Below, piece by piece: positions 1-7,980 of a stretch of DNA of 64,000 nucleotides (the first letter of the stretch is position 1; every line of letters starts with the position of its first letter). Origin of the DNA: Promicromonospora sukumoe 327MFSha3.1 (GTDB lineage: Bacteria; Actinomycetota; Actinomycetes; Actinomycetales; Cellulomonadaceae). Under the pieces are notes generated by a model, which searched no databases, was not told the DNA's origin, and saw only the letters and a program-made list of their open reading frames with translations. A program made the position numbers and the translations under genes. Where the stretch lies: the NCBI RefSeq assembly GCF_000385135.1, contig NZ_ARQM01000010.1:1736001-1800000 (forward strand), written 5' to 3'.

Positions 1-1440
1 CTCGCGCGCGGCGTCCTCCGGGCCGCCCTCGGTGAGCTGGGCGTCGTGCACGAGCCGTGCCTGCAGGCCGGCGTCGAACGCCCCGCGGTAGAAGGAGTCG
101 AAGACCCGGTGCCAGCCGCGCGGGTCCGGTCCCGCGCCACCGCCGAGCTGCGGGAACTCCGCCAGGGACCACTTGCTCGGGTTGGACCAGACCAGGGTGA
201 CGTCGGCGTCCGGGGTCAGGTTGGCCACCGCCGGACCGGCCGCGCGCAGCTCGGCGCCGAGCTGCGCGATCTGCCGGTAGGTCCGGCCCGGCTCCAGCGA
301 GTGCGGCAGGATGCCGCCCCAGTAGGTCTCGGTGCCGTACGGCAGCGTGTGCCAGTGCCAGTACTCGATCATCGTGGCGCCGCGGGACACCAGCGCCCAG
401 GCGGCCTGCCGCCACTGGCCGTCGTAGGCGGGCTCGTTCAGCCAGGGGCCGCCGATCGCCTGCGCGTTGGTCTCCGTCACCAGGAACGGCGCCTGCTTCG
501 AGGAGTACATGCGGTCCGCCGTCGCGTACAGCGACCACGTGCCCGTCGTCATCCAGGCCTGGTCGGTCTCCACGCTCGGGGGCAGCGTCAGGTGGTCCCG
601 CATGCGGTAGTACGGGTTGCCGGCGGTCACGTCGAGCTCGCGCGTGAGCGCGTCGTCCTGCACGGTCGGTCGCTCGTAGGAGATGCAGGTGGTGACGAAC
701 TGGTCCTCGCGTGCGTACTCGCGCACGACGTCCGCCTGCCAGCCGATGAAGTCCGTGGTGAGCTGCGCCTGGAACCGGCGCCAGGCCAGGGCGTACTGCG
801 GCTGCGCGTTGCCGGACGGCGTCCACAGGTCCGCCCAGGAGGACAGCCGGTGCGACCAGTACGTCAGGCCCCACTCCTCGTTGATCCGCTCCACCGTGCC
901 GTAGGTGGCGCACAGGTGGTCGACGAACCGCTCGAAGACCTGCCGGTTGTAGAAGATCTCGTTCCCGGGCTCGTTGTCCACCTGGAAGCCGACGACGGCG
1001 GGGTGACCGGCGTACCGCGCGGTGACGGCGCGGACGACCCGCTCGGCGTGGAACAGGAACGCCGGGTGGGTGTAGTCGATCTCCTGGCGCGCGCCCCAGC
1101 CCATCTCACGGCCGTCCTTGCGCACCACGTTGATCTCCGGGTACAGGCGCGCGAGCCACATCGGCACCGCGTAGGTCGGCGTGCCGAGCACCACCTTGAT
1201 GCCGCGCTCGTGCGCGCCGTCCAGTACCGGCTGGAGCCAGTCCAGGTCGAAGCGCCCGTTCTCGGGCTCCCAGGTGGACCAGACCGACTCGCCGACGCGG
1301 ATCACCGAGAAGCCCGCCTCGACCATCAGGTCCAGGTCCTTCTCCAGACGGCGTCCGAGGCGGTCCTCGGCGCGGTGGTACTCGTAGTAGTAGGCGGCGC
1401 CGAACAGCACGCCGTCGCTCAGGTGGTGCAGGGGGTTCAT
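1..1440 (-). CDS. GH42 beta-galactosidase (C-terminus cut by window edge)
   Basis: Hydrolyses terminal beta-galactosides; no signal peptide is seen, so it acts in the cytoplasm on imported oligosaccharides. The frame is open from an ATG at 1440 to base 1, giving 480 residues; GH42 enzymes usually have about 650-700, so roughly 200 C-terminal residues lie outside. The N-terminus (MNPLHHLSDGVLFGAAYYYE) is typical of the family. The acid/base glutamate is E157 in VDNEPGNE and the nucleophile is E323 in FLVTETNAQ. The start overlaps the stop of the upstream LacI gene as ATGA, so the two are translationally coupled. The GH42 assignment is firm; natural substrate (lactose, arabinogalactan or galactan fragments) is not readable. 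Confidence 0.93.
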   Translation of the reverse strand, partial: MNPLHHLSDGVLFGAAYYYEYHRAEDRLGRRLEKDLDLMVEAGFSVIRVGESVWSTWEPENGRFDLDWLQPVLDGAHERGIKVVLGTPTYAVPMWLARLYPEINVVRKDGREMGWGARQEIDYTHPAFLFHAERVVRAVTARYAGHPAVVGFQVDNEPGNEIFYNRQVFERFVDHLCATYGTVERINEEWGLTYWSHRLSSWADLWTPSGNAQPQYALAWRRFQAQLTTDFIGWQADVVREYAREDQFVTTCISYERPTVQDDALTRELDVTAGNPYYRMRDHLTLPPSVETDQAWMTTGTWSLYATADRMYSSKQAPFLVTETNAQAIGGPWLNEPAYDGQWRQAAWALVSRGATMIEYWHWHTLPYGTETYWGGILPHSLEPGRTYRQIAQLGAELRAAGPAVANLTPDADVTLVWSNPSKWSLAEFPQLGGGAGPDPRGWHRVFDSFYRGAFDAGLQARLVHDAQLTEGGPEDAARE

Positions 1441-2702
1441 GCTGACCTCTCAGGTGGGGTGACGGCGGGTTCGGTGGCGTCGGGTTCGGTGGCGTCGGGC
1501 GGGGCCTTGCCGGACGGCGGCGCCGTGCTCTCCCGGACGACGAGCTGGGTCGGGACCAGCCGGTGCCGCTCGGCGGGCGGGCGGCCCTCGATGGCGCGCA
1601 CCAGGCGGTGCACGGCCAGCCGGGTCACCTCGGTGAAGTCCTGGCGTACCGTCGTCAGGGGAGTGGACAGGAACTCGGCCTCGGGCGCGTCGTCGAAGCC
1701 GACGACGCTGACGTCTTCGGGCACCCGCAGGCCCGCCTGCTCGACGGCGCGGATCGCGCCGATCGCCATGTGGTCGTTGGCGGCGAAGATCGCGGTGACC
1801 GGGCCGTCGGTGGCACGGTTCTTGGTGGCGCGGTTCTTGGCACCGCGGTTCTTGGCGGCGCGGCGCAGCAGCTCCGTCGTCGCCTCGTACCCGGACCGGG
1901 GGCTCCAGTCGCCATGCACTACCTCGGGTGCCTCGACGCCGGCGTCGTTCAGGGCGCTGCGCCAGCCGGCGATCCGGCGGGCGGTGGCCGACCAGCCCGC
2001 GGTGCCCGCGACGTGGTGCACGTTGCGGTGCCCGAGCGACAGCAGGTGCGCGGTGGCGGCGCGTGCGCCGGCGAGCTCGTCGGCGCCGAGCACGAGCTCA
2101 CCGGGGCGAACGGTGTCGGCCCTGGTCCTGGCCCCGAACTCGGACTCGGGCTCGGACTCGGGCTCGGTCCCGGACTTGGCCTCGACCTCGGAGCCGGAGT
2201 CCGCGCTGCCGAAACCGGTGGCACCAGCCGGAGCGTCCGCCGTCGTCGGCGAGTCGAACGTGAGCACCGGCAGCCCGCCAGGCAGCCGCAGCTCGGGGTG
2301 GCCCAGGTCGATCGGCTCGGAGAGCACGAGGCCCGCGACGTCCTGGGCGACGAGCTCGTCGATCGCGGCCTGGAGGTCGGCGACCCCGCCGCCCTGCGTG
2401 CGCGCGACGCTCAGGTGGTAGCCCGTGCCGCGCAGAGCGGCGTCGACCCCCTCCAGGATCGACGTCGGACCGTAGAGCGCGGTGCCCATCGTGACCATGC
2501 CGATGCGCTGGTTCCGTCGCGTGACCAGGGCCCGGGCCGCGGCGTTCGGGCGGAAGCCCAGCTCCTCGATGACGGCCTGCACCCGGGCGCGGATGGCCTC
2601 GGCCACGTGCGGCTCGCCGTTGACGACGCGCGAGACGGTCTTCTGCGAGACGCCGGCGCGGCGGGCGACGTCGGTCATCGACACGCGCGGTGTGGCACCC
2701 AT
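1437..2702 (-). CDS. LacI-family regulator of the GH42 gene
   Basis: A 421-residue LacI/GalR repressor. The N-terminal HTH reads MTDVARRAGVSQKTVSRVVN, followed by a periplasmic-binding-protein-like sensor domain with the family motifs IFAANDHMA and VVGFDD. It is about 80 residues longer than the usual 340: there is an acidic Ser/Glu insert near residues 170-200, and a fourfold 15-base tandem repeat encoding KNRGAKNRATKNRA just before the FAANDHMA strand. An AAGGGAGC ribosome site precedes the ATG. It heads the operon with the GH42 gene. Two identical palindromes upstream are the likely autoregulatory operators. The effector is unknown, probably a galactoside. Confidence 0.93.
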   Translation of the reverse strand: MGATPRVSMTDVARRAGVSQKTVSRVVNGEPHVAEAIRARVQAVIEELGFRPNAAARALVTRRNQRIGMVTMGTALYGPTSILEGVDAALRGTGYHLSVARTQGGGVADLQAAIDELVAQDVAGLVLSEPIDLGHPELRLPGGLPVLTFDSPTTADAPAGATGFGSADSGSEVEAKSGTEPESEPESEFGARTRADTVRPGELVLGADELAGARAATAHLLSLGHRNVHHVAGTAGWSATARRIAGWRSALNDAGVEAPEVVHGDWSPRSGYEATTELLRRAAKNRGAKNRATKNRATDGPVTAIFAANDHMAIGAIRAVEQAGLRVPEDVSVVGFDDAPEAEFLSTPLTTVRQDFTEVTRLAVHRLVRAIEGRPPAERHRLVPTQLVVRESTAPPSGKAPPDATEPDATEPAVTPPERSA

Positions 2703-2759
2703 CCGAGCAGCTCCCTTGCCGGTCTCGGGCCGGGTCGCTAAGGCGCTTCGACCGTGCCC

Positions 2760-2810
2760 TGACTACGTAGTCAACGGGAGGGAGCGAACCACGGGCTGAC
2801 TACGTAGTCA
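2760..2810. promoter_or_regulatory. Twin LacI operators TGACTACGTAGTCA
   Basis: Two perfect 14-base palindromes TGACTACGTAGTCA lie at 2760-2773 and 2797-2810, centres 37 bases apart, 58-108 bases upstream of the LacI start. Read on the minus strand each contains TTGACT, a -35-like hexamer, so binding would block the promoter of the LacI-GH42 operon. The esterase on the other strand starts 215 bases away and may share the control. The identity of the binding protein is inferred from position. Confidence 0.7.
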
Positions 2811-3024
2811 AGGTCCGCGCAGAGATTCCCCGGACGAGGTGGCAACCGTGGACGCCGCCGCACCTGGCCGGTACCGGTCGGCGTCGCCCGCATCCCGCCG
2901 GATGGCGGGCAAACCCCTGGAACCCTGCACCGTTCGGCGGATGTCCCTGTCGGACATGCCGTGGAGACTGGTCCCGGGCGCGGCGCTCGCCCACGCCACA
3001 ACACCGCTGAACGAGGGAGTTCGC

Positions 3025-3996
3025 ATGACCGAGACCGTCCCGAGGCCGCCCTTCGACCCCGAGCTCGAGGCGGTGCTCACGCTGCTGTCCGACCAGATGC
3101 CGATGAGCATCACGCCCGAGATGATCCCGCTCATGCGCCAGGCCGCTCCCGCGCCCGGCGTCGGCGCGGACGACGCGCTCACCGCGGCCGGGGTCGTGCG
3201 CCGCGACGTCACGATCCCCGGGCACGACGGCGACGAGATCGAGGTCAGCGTGCTGAGCCGGCAGGACCGGACCGGCGTCGGCCCTGGCATCTACTACACG
3301 CACGGCGGCGGCATGATCATGGGCGACCGGTTCGTCGGACTCGACATCCTGCTTGGCTGGATCAACGACTTCGACGCCGTCGTGGTCACGGTGGAGTACC
3401 GCCTCGCGCCCGAGTTCCCCGACCCGTACCCCGTGCGGGACTGCTACGCGGGCCTCGTGTGGACCGCCGAGCACGCCGCGGAGCTGGGAATCGATCCCGA
3501 GCGGCTGATCATCGCCGGCGGCAGCGCGGGCGGCGGCCTCGCGGCGGGCACCGCGTTGATCGCGCGGGACGAGGGCGGCCCGGCGCTCGCGGGCCAGGTG
3601 CTGATCTACCCCATGCTCGACGACCGCGACCAGACCGTCTCGACCGCCCAGATCGACGGGATCGGCGTCTGGGACCGCGGCTCGAACCGCACGGGCTGGT
3701 CGGCGCTCCTGGGCGACCGGCGCGGCACCGACGACGTCTCCGTCTACGCCGCCCCCGCGCGGGCGACCGACCTGTCCGGCCTGCCGCCGGCGTTCATCGA
3801 CTGCGGGAGCGCCGAGGTCTTCCGGGACGAGGACGTCGCCTACGCCTCCGCGCTGTGGGCGGCGGGCGTGCAGGCCGAGCTGCACGTGTGGCCGGGCGGG
3901 TTCCACGGCTTCGACATCATGGCGCCGCACACCGTCCTGGCCAAGGCGATGCGGGCGGCCCGCGACTCCTGGATCGCGCGCACGCTCGGCGTCTGA
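3025..3996 (+). CDS. Alpha/beta hydrolase, hormone-sensitive-lipase (HSL) type esterase
   Basis: A 323-residue esterase. It has the oxyanion-hole motif HGGG (YTHGGGMIMG), the nucleophile elbow GGSAGG with the active serine, the aspartate in EVFRDEDVAYA and the histidine in GGFHGFD, all in the order of the HSL family. No signal peptide, so cytoplasmic; likely substrates are short acyl esters or acetylated sugars. The start at 3025 is chosen because GAGGGAG lies just upstream and the family N-terminus begins there; an in-frame GTG at 2839 adds residues of no family similarity. It is divergent from the LacI-GH42 operon, and the twin operators lie between them. Confidence 0.9.
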   Translation: MTETVPRPPFDPELEAVLTLLSDQMPMSITPEMIPLMRQAAPAPGVGADDALTAAGVVRRDVTIPGHDGDEIEVSVLSRQDRTGVGPGIYYTHGGGMIMGDRFVGLDILLGWINDFDAVVVTVEYRLAPEFPDPYPVRDCYAGLVWTAEHAAELGIDPERLIIAGGSAGGGLAAGTALIARDEGGPALAGQVLIYPMLDDRDQTVSTAQIDGIGVWDRGSNRTGWSALLGDRRGTDDVSVYAAPARATDLSGLPPAFIDCGSAEVFRDEDVAYASALWAAGVQAELHVWPGGFHGFDIMAPHTVLAKAMRAARDSWIARTLGV

Positions 3997-4092
3997 CCGC
4001 GGTTCACGCCTCGGGCGCCGGAGCGACGTCGGCCCGGTGCCCGGCGGCGGCGCCCCGCTAGTGTGTTGGTCCACACGCGCGATGGAGCGAAG

Positions 4093-5160
4093 ATGCAAGA
4101 ACTCGTCGGCCGGCTGACGGCACTGGACCCCGCGGCCAGCGAGAGCCTCAAGGTCGTGGCGTACTTCGACGTGCTGGTCGCGGGCGGCGTCGGGCTCCAG
4201 GCGCTGCTGCGCGGGGCCGCGGTGCTCAGCGGGACGGCGGCGGGCGCCGTCGTCGGGCGGAGGACGCAGCGCGTCGGTCCCGACGGCGACCGGCTGCCCG
4301 ACGCGGTTGCCGGAAGTGGTGCCGACGTTGCGATCGCCGGTCCGGCCGCGACCGACCCGGGGCGCTGGCCCTCCCGGTCCGTCGCCGACGGGTACGTCTG
4401 GCTCGAACGCGAGGGTTCCCCGCACGCCAACGACGACATGATCATCGAGCGGCTGGCGCTCGCGATCGACCTGGTCCGGGCGCGGCACGACGGCGGAACG
4501 GGCAGCTCCCTCGGGACGCTGATCGACGCGAGCCGGGATCTCGCCGATCGCCGGATCGCGCTGGCCCGGCTGCGGCTCGACCCGTCCCGCGAGTACCGGG
4601 TCGCGGCGCTCCCGGCGTCGCGCGACGTCGCGGCGGCGCTGTCGGGCGGGTCGGGGGCGCCGCGTCCGCCGTCGACCGTCGTGGCGACCCCCTACGGTCT
4701 GGTGCGGGCAGTCGTGCTCGGCCGGGACGCGGGGATCGCCGGACCAGCCGGGCTGGGGACCACACAGCCCGCCGACCAGCTCGCGGAGTCCTTCCGCACG
4801 GCGCTCCTCGCCCTCCGGCTCCTTCCGGCGCGCGGCGCCGCCGAAGTCGTCGATGCCGCCGACCTCGGCGTCGTCCTTGCCGCCGTCAGCGCGCTGGAAC
4901 CGGTCGCCGCGCAGCAGCCCGACGTCGTCGTCCTCGCGCGGCTCGACGCGCGGACCCGTGCGGTGCTCGACGAACTGGCCGCCGCCGACAGCGTGCGCGC
5001 TGCCGCGGCGGCGCTCGGCATGCACCACTCGACGCTCCAGGTGCGCCACGACGCCCTGACGTCCGAGCTCGGCTACGACCCGCGGTCGCTCCAGGGGCGC
5101 GCGCGGTATCAGCTCGCCCGACTCCTCCTGCGTCTCACCGAGAGCCGGCCCGCGGGCTGA
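4093..5160 (+). CDS. PucR-like transcriptional regulator
   Basis: A 355-residue protein whose last 60 residues form a PucR C-terminal helix-turn-helix (VRAAAAALGMHHSTLQVRHDAL followed by GYDPRSLQGRARYQLARLLL). The first 280 residues are poorly conserved to my eye, with Ala/Arg-rich helices and no catalytic motif; they may be a sensor domain. The ATG at 4093 is preceded by GGAG with five bases of spacing; an in-frame GTG at 4063 is possible. It follows the esterase with a 96-base gap and precedes the secreted glycosidase in the same direction, but that gene has its own promoter. Target genes cannot be told from the sequence. Confidence 0.7.
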   Translation: MQELVGRLTALDPAASESLKVVAYFDVLVAGGVGLQALLRGAAVLSGTAAGAVVGRRTQRVGPDGDRLPDAVAGSGADVAIAGPAATDPGRWPSRSVADGYVWLEREGSPHANDDMIIERLALAIDLVRARHDGGTGSSLGTLIDASRDLADRRIALARLRLDPSREYRVAALPASRDVAAALSGGSGAPRPPSTVVATPYGLVRAVVLGRDAGIAGPAGLGTTQPADQLAESFRTALLALRLLPARGAAEVVDAADLGVVLAAVSALEPVAAQQPDVVVLARLDARTRAVLDELAAADSVRAAAAALGMHHSTLQVRHDALTSELGYDPRSLQGRARYQLARLLLRLTESRPAG

Positions 5161-5213
5161 CCAGGTCGCACCGGCTGCGCGACAGCGCGCTCGAGTTCGA
5201 CCCAACTGTGCAC

Positions 5214-5262
5214 TTGTATTACATATGACCAGCATCTACTGTTCTGGTTGTTAGCGCTCACA
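5214..5262 (+). promoter_or_regulatory. Promoter with LacI-type operator at +1
   Basis: TTGTAT at 5214-5219, a 17-base spacer and TACTGT at 5237-5242 form a sigma-A promoter. The near-palindrome TGTTAGCGCTCACA at 5249-5262 (12 of 14 positions symmetric, AGCGCT core) sits at the expected transcription start, a position where a LacI-family repressor would block transcription. The GH92 gene at 50034 has the same arrangement. Confidence 0.65.
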
Positions 5263-5282
5263 TCGACGTGAAGGGTTCATAG

Positions 5283-7880
5283 ATGAGCCGACGAACGACC
5301 GCCCGGTTCGGCGCTGCCCTCGTGGCGAGCGCCCTGGTCACCGTCCCGCTGGCAGCGGGCGCGCTGGCCGCCGACGGCACCAGCGTCCAGGGAGGCGGCA
5401 ACGGCGCCGTCACCACAGCAACCAGCACGGCAGCAACCAGCACGGCAGCAACCAGCACAGCAGCAACCAGCACGACCGCCACCACCGCCGGAACCGGAGC
5501 CGGCTCGTCGGACGACGAGTACGCCCCGCGCTCCCTCCCGTTCGCCCTGCCGGGCTTCAAGGAGCAGGAGTTCGACGGCGCACTCCTGGTCGGCGAGGGC
5601 CACGCCCGGTTCTCGCTGGCGTTCAACATGGTGACGCCGCAGGGCCGGGTGCTCGACGACAACATGGTCCCGTGGATCAAGCGCATCGGGACGGTCACGC
5701 CCGACGGCTCGTACTACGAGATCGACATGACCACCGACAACCGCAACATCACGCCGGAGACGATCGGCGCCCTGCGCGCCGTCCTGGCCCACCCCGAGGA
5801 CTGGTCCGAGGCCGAGGTCGCCAAGGCCCGCGAGCAGCTGCCGGTCCAGGAGGCCGCGTACGCGGCGGCCCTGCGCGACACCCGCACCGTCCGGCTGCGG
5901 TTCTCCACCACGGACGACGGCGAGATCGTGGGGTCGGCCACCGCGCTGACCGACGACACCGAGGTGTTCCTGCAGGCCAGCCCGCCCTGGGCCGAGCCGA
6001 GCACCTACCGGCCCGACGGGGAGCGCTCGATCGTCGCGACGTCGGCGGGCGTGCGCGACGCGTCCCGGGTGGGCAGCTTCCGCCTCGACTCCACCGTGAC
6101 GCCCGAGGAGACCACCGGCTATGCGAGCGTCGCGGAGCTGCTCAAGGGCCTGGTGGGCAAGGAGTACGCGGCGGGCGAGGGCGCCGTCGCGCAGCGGTAC
6201 GGGCTGGACAAGGGCGAGACGGTCGCGTTCCACGCGGCCGTCTCCACCGAGGCTCCGGAGCGGTCGCGCCTGAGCACCCGGGACGTGACGCGGATCCTGG
6301 ACCGCGCCGAGGCGCGGGCCGACGACGGCAACCTGAACGGTCGCGGCCCGACGGGTCAGGCGGCCACCTACATGCGCGACGCCATGTCGCTCAACGACAA
6401 CTGGGACGAGAAGTACGACCGGTCGTTCGTGATGTGGGGCCTCGGCGGCGGCGGTGACGACATCTTCCTCGGCTGGGACTCGGCGTGGGACGCGATCACC
6501 GAGCTGAGCGTCGACCCGGCCACGGCGCTCGACCACATCCGCGACTTCTACGACCAGAAGGGCCCGCGCTACGACCAGCTCCACGCCGGTCCGATGCACA
6601 CCTACGCCGCCTGGCGCGCGTACACGCGCACGGGGGACCGCAGCATCCTGGAGCTGGTCTACCCGATCATGACCCGGTACATCGAGCGGATGCCGGAGTT
6701 CGACACCGACCAGGACGGCCTCCTGGAGAGCCCGTGGGTCGAGGAGCGTCGCGGCGGCCGCGGCAACCACCTGGGCCTCGACGACAGCCCGCAGTACTGG
6801 AACTACGTCGAGATCCCGCGCGACGGCGGCACGGACACGCGTGAGAACACGAACCTGACCGACGTCGCGCTCAACTCCTACTACGGGCTCATGGCCGAGA
6901 ACCTGGCACAGATGGCCACGGAGCTCGGCGACACCGCCGGGGCCGAGCGGTACGCGGCGCTGCACGAGCGGCTCGAGGTGCGCATGAACGAGCACCTCTG
7001 GAACGAGGAGCGCGGCCTCTACCTCAACCGGTACCTCGACGGCACGTGGGAGCCCACCAACACGCCCACGGTCTTCTACCCGCTGTTCGGCGGGCTGGCG
7101 ACGCCGGAGCGCGCGGAGATCCTGGTGCGCGACCACCTGCAGAACCCGGAGGAGTACGGCGGCGAGTTCGTCATCCCGAGCGTCGCCCGCAACGACCCGG
7201 CGTTCTGCGCCGGGCGGGCCAACCCGTCCACGGAGGCGTACCGGTACTTCCAGTCGCCGGGCGAGGAGGACTCCTGCGAGGAGTGGCAGGGCGCGGCCTG
7301 GCCGCCGATGAACGCGACCGTCTACGACGGCCTCAAGCGGTACGGCCTGGACGAGGCGGCGGCCGAGCTGGCGACCAGGTCGACCAAGATGTGGCTGACG
7401 TCCTACAAGGAGATCGGTTGGTTCCCGGAGTACTTCGACGCCGAGCCCGGCCAGCTCATCAACAACGTCGCGACCGACACGGCCTGGCGCACGTACTCGT
7501 GGTCCAACCTGATGCCGCTGATGAGCACGCAGGAGCTCATCGCGGACGAGCCGTGGGGCGACGCCGCCGGCTTCCGCTTCGGCACGCTCGGCCTGCCCGG
7601 CACCAACACGGTCTCCGAGGTGCCCCTGAAGGGGCACGCGTGGTCCGTGACGGCGGGGCCGCGCATCACGACGCTGGAGCGGGACGGCCGCACCGTGGTG
7701 CGCGCCGTCGGCGGCCGGGTCGTCGCCCGGAACGTGGTGCTCGACGCCGCCCGCGGCTCGGGTGACAGGAACGGCATGGACGTCACGGCGACGTCGCGCA
7801 CGATCATCACGGTGACCGTCCCGGGCAAGGCGCCGCGCGTCTTCCAGGTCAAGAAGGGTGACACCCACCTGACCTGGTGA
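5283..7880 (+). CDS. Secreted GH63-like (alpha/alpha)6-barrel glycosidase
   Basis: An 865-residue exported protein. Residues 1-30 are a Sec signal peptide ending in AAGALA-AD. Residues 38-75 are a Thr/Ala-rich linker made of TAATS repeats. From about residue 330 the sequence matches the MGH1/GH63-type barrel: GWDSAWDA carries the probable catalytic acid aspartate, and PWVEERRGG, DDSPQYWNY and EEWQGAAWPPMN follow, the last holding the likely base glutamate. GH63 relatives cleave alpha-glucosides, alpha-mannosides or mannosylglycerate; the exact substrate is uncertain. A small beta domain ends the protein. The operator shared with the GH92 alpha-mannosidase suggests a related glycan. The gene ends 17 bases before a long hairpin. 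Confidence 0.82.
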   Translation: MSRRTTARFGAALVASALVTVPLAAGALAADGTSVQGGGNGAVTTATSTAATSTAATSTAATSTTATTAGTGAGSSDDEYAPRSLPFALPGFKEQEFDGALLVGEGHARFSLAFNMVTPQGRVLDDNMVPWIKRIGTVTPDGSYYEIDMTTDNRNITPETIGALRAVLAHPEDWSEAEVAKAREQLPVQEAAYAAALRDTRTVRLRFSTTDDGEIVGSATALTDDTEVFLQASPPWAEPSTYRPDGERSIVATSAGVRDASRVGSFRLDSTVTPEETTGYASVAELLKGLVGKEYAAGEGAVAQRYGLDKGETVAFHAAVSTEAPERSRLSTRDVTRILDRAEARADDGNLNGRGPTGQAATYMRDAMSLNDNWDEKYDRSFVMWGLGGGGDDIFLGWDSAWDAITELSVDPATALDHIRDFYDQKGPRYDQLHAGPMHTYAAWRAYTRTGDRSILELVYPIMTRYIERMPEFDTDQDGLLESPWVEERRGGRGNHLGLDDSPQYWNYVEIPRDGGTDTRENTNLTDVALNSYYGLMAENLAQMATELGDTAGAERYAALHERLEVRMNEHLWNEERGLYLNRYLDGTWEPTNTPTVFYPLFGGLATPERAEILVRDHLQNPEEYGGEFVIPSVARNDPAFCAGRANPSTEAYRYFQSPGEEDSCEEWQGAAWPPMNATVYDGLKRYGLDEAAAELATRSTKMWLTSYKEIGWFPEYFDAEPGQLINNVATDTAWRTYSWSNLMPLMSTQELIADEPWGDAAGFRFGTLGLPGTNTVSEVPLKGHAWSVTAGPRITTLERDGRTVVRAVGGRVVARNVVLDAARGSGDRNGMDVTATSRTIITVTVPGKAPRVFQVKKGDTHLTW

Positions 7881-7897
7881 CGTGCCAGAACACCCCG

Positions 7898-7947
7898 GAC
7901 GTGTCAGACGTACAGGTCACCAGAGTGACCTGTACGTCTGACACGTC
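7898..7947. terminator. Bidirectional terminator, 23-bp perfect hairpin
   Basis: Perfect 23-base arms (7898-7920 and 7925-7947) around a CAGA loop, placed between the convergent glycosidase and gluconate-permease genes. There is no T-tract, as is common in high-GC actinobacteria. The stem is longer than a usual intrinsic terminator. Confidence 0.8.
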
Positions 7948-7980
7948 GGTGCGGGTCTGGGACCGCCCGGGGTGCCGCGG

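Noticed and set aside
46-2421. A 791-codon plus-strand open frame
   Set aside because: It runs antisense to the GH42 and LacI genes, which carry clear motifs and family lengths.
2839-3024. Longer N-terminus of the HSL-type esterase
   Set aside because: The extra residues have no family similarity, and GAGGGAG marks the ATG at 3025.
2800-5235. An 811-codon minus-strand open frame
   Set aside because: Antisense to the esterase and PucR-like genes.
5277-7868. An 863-codon minus-strand open frame
   Set aside because: Antisense to the GH63-like glycosidase; composition is Arg/Val-rich and shows no domain.
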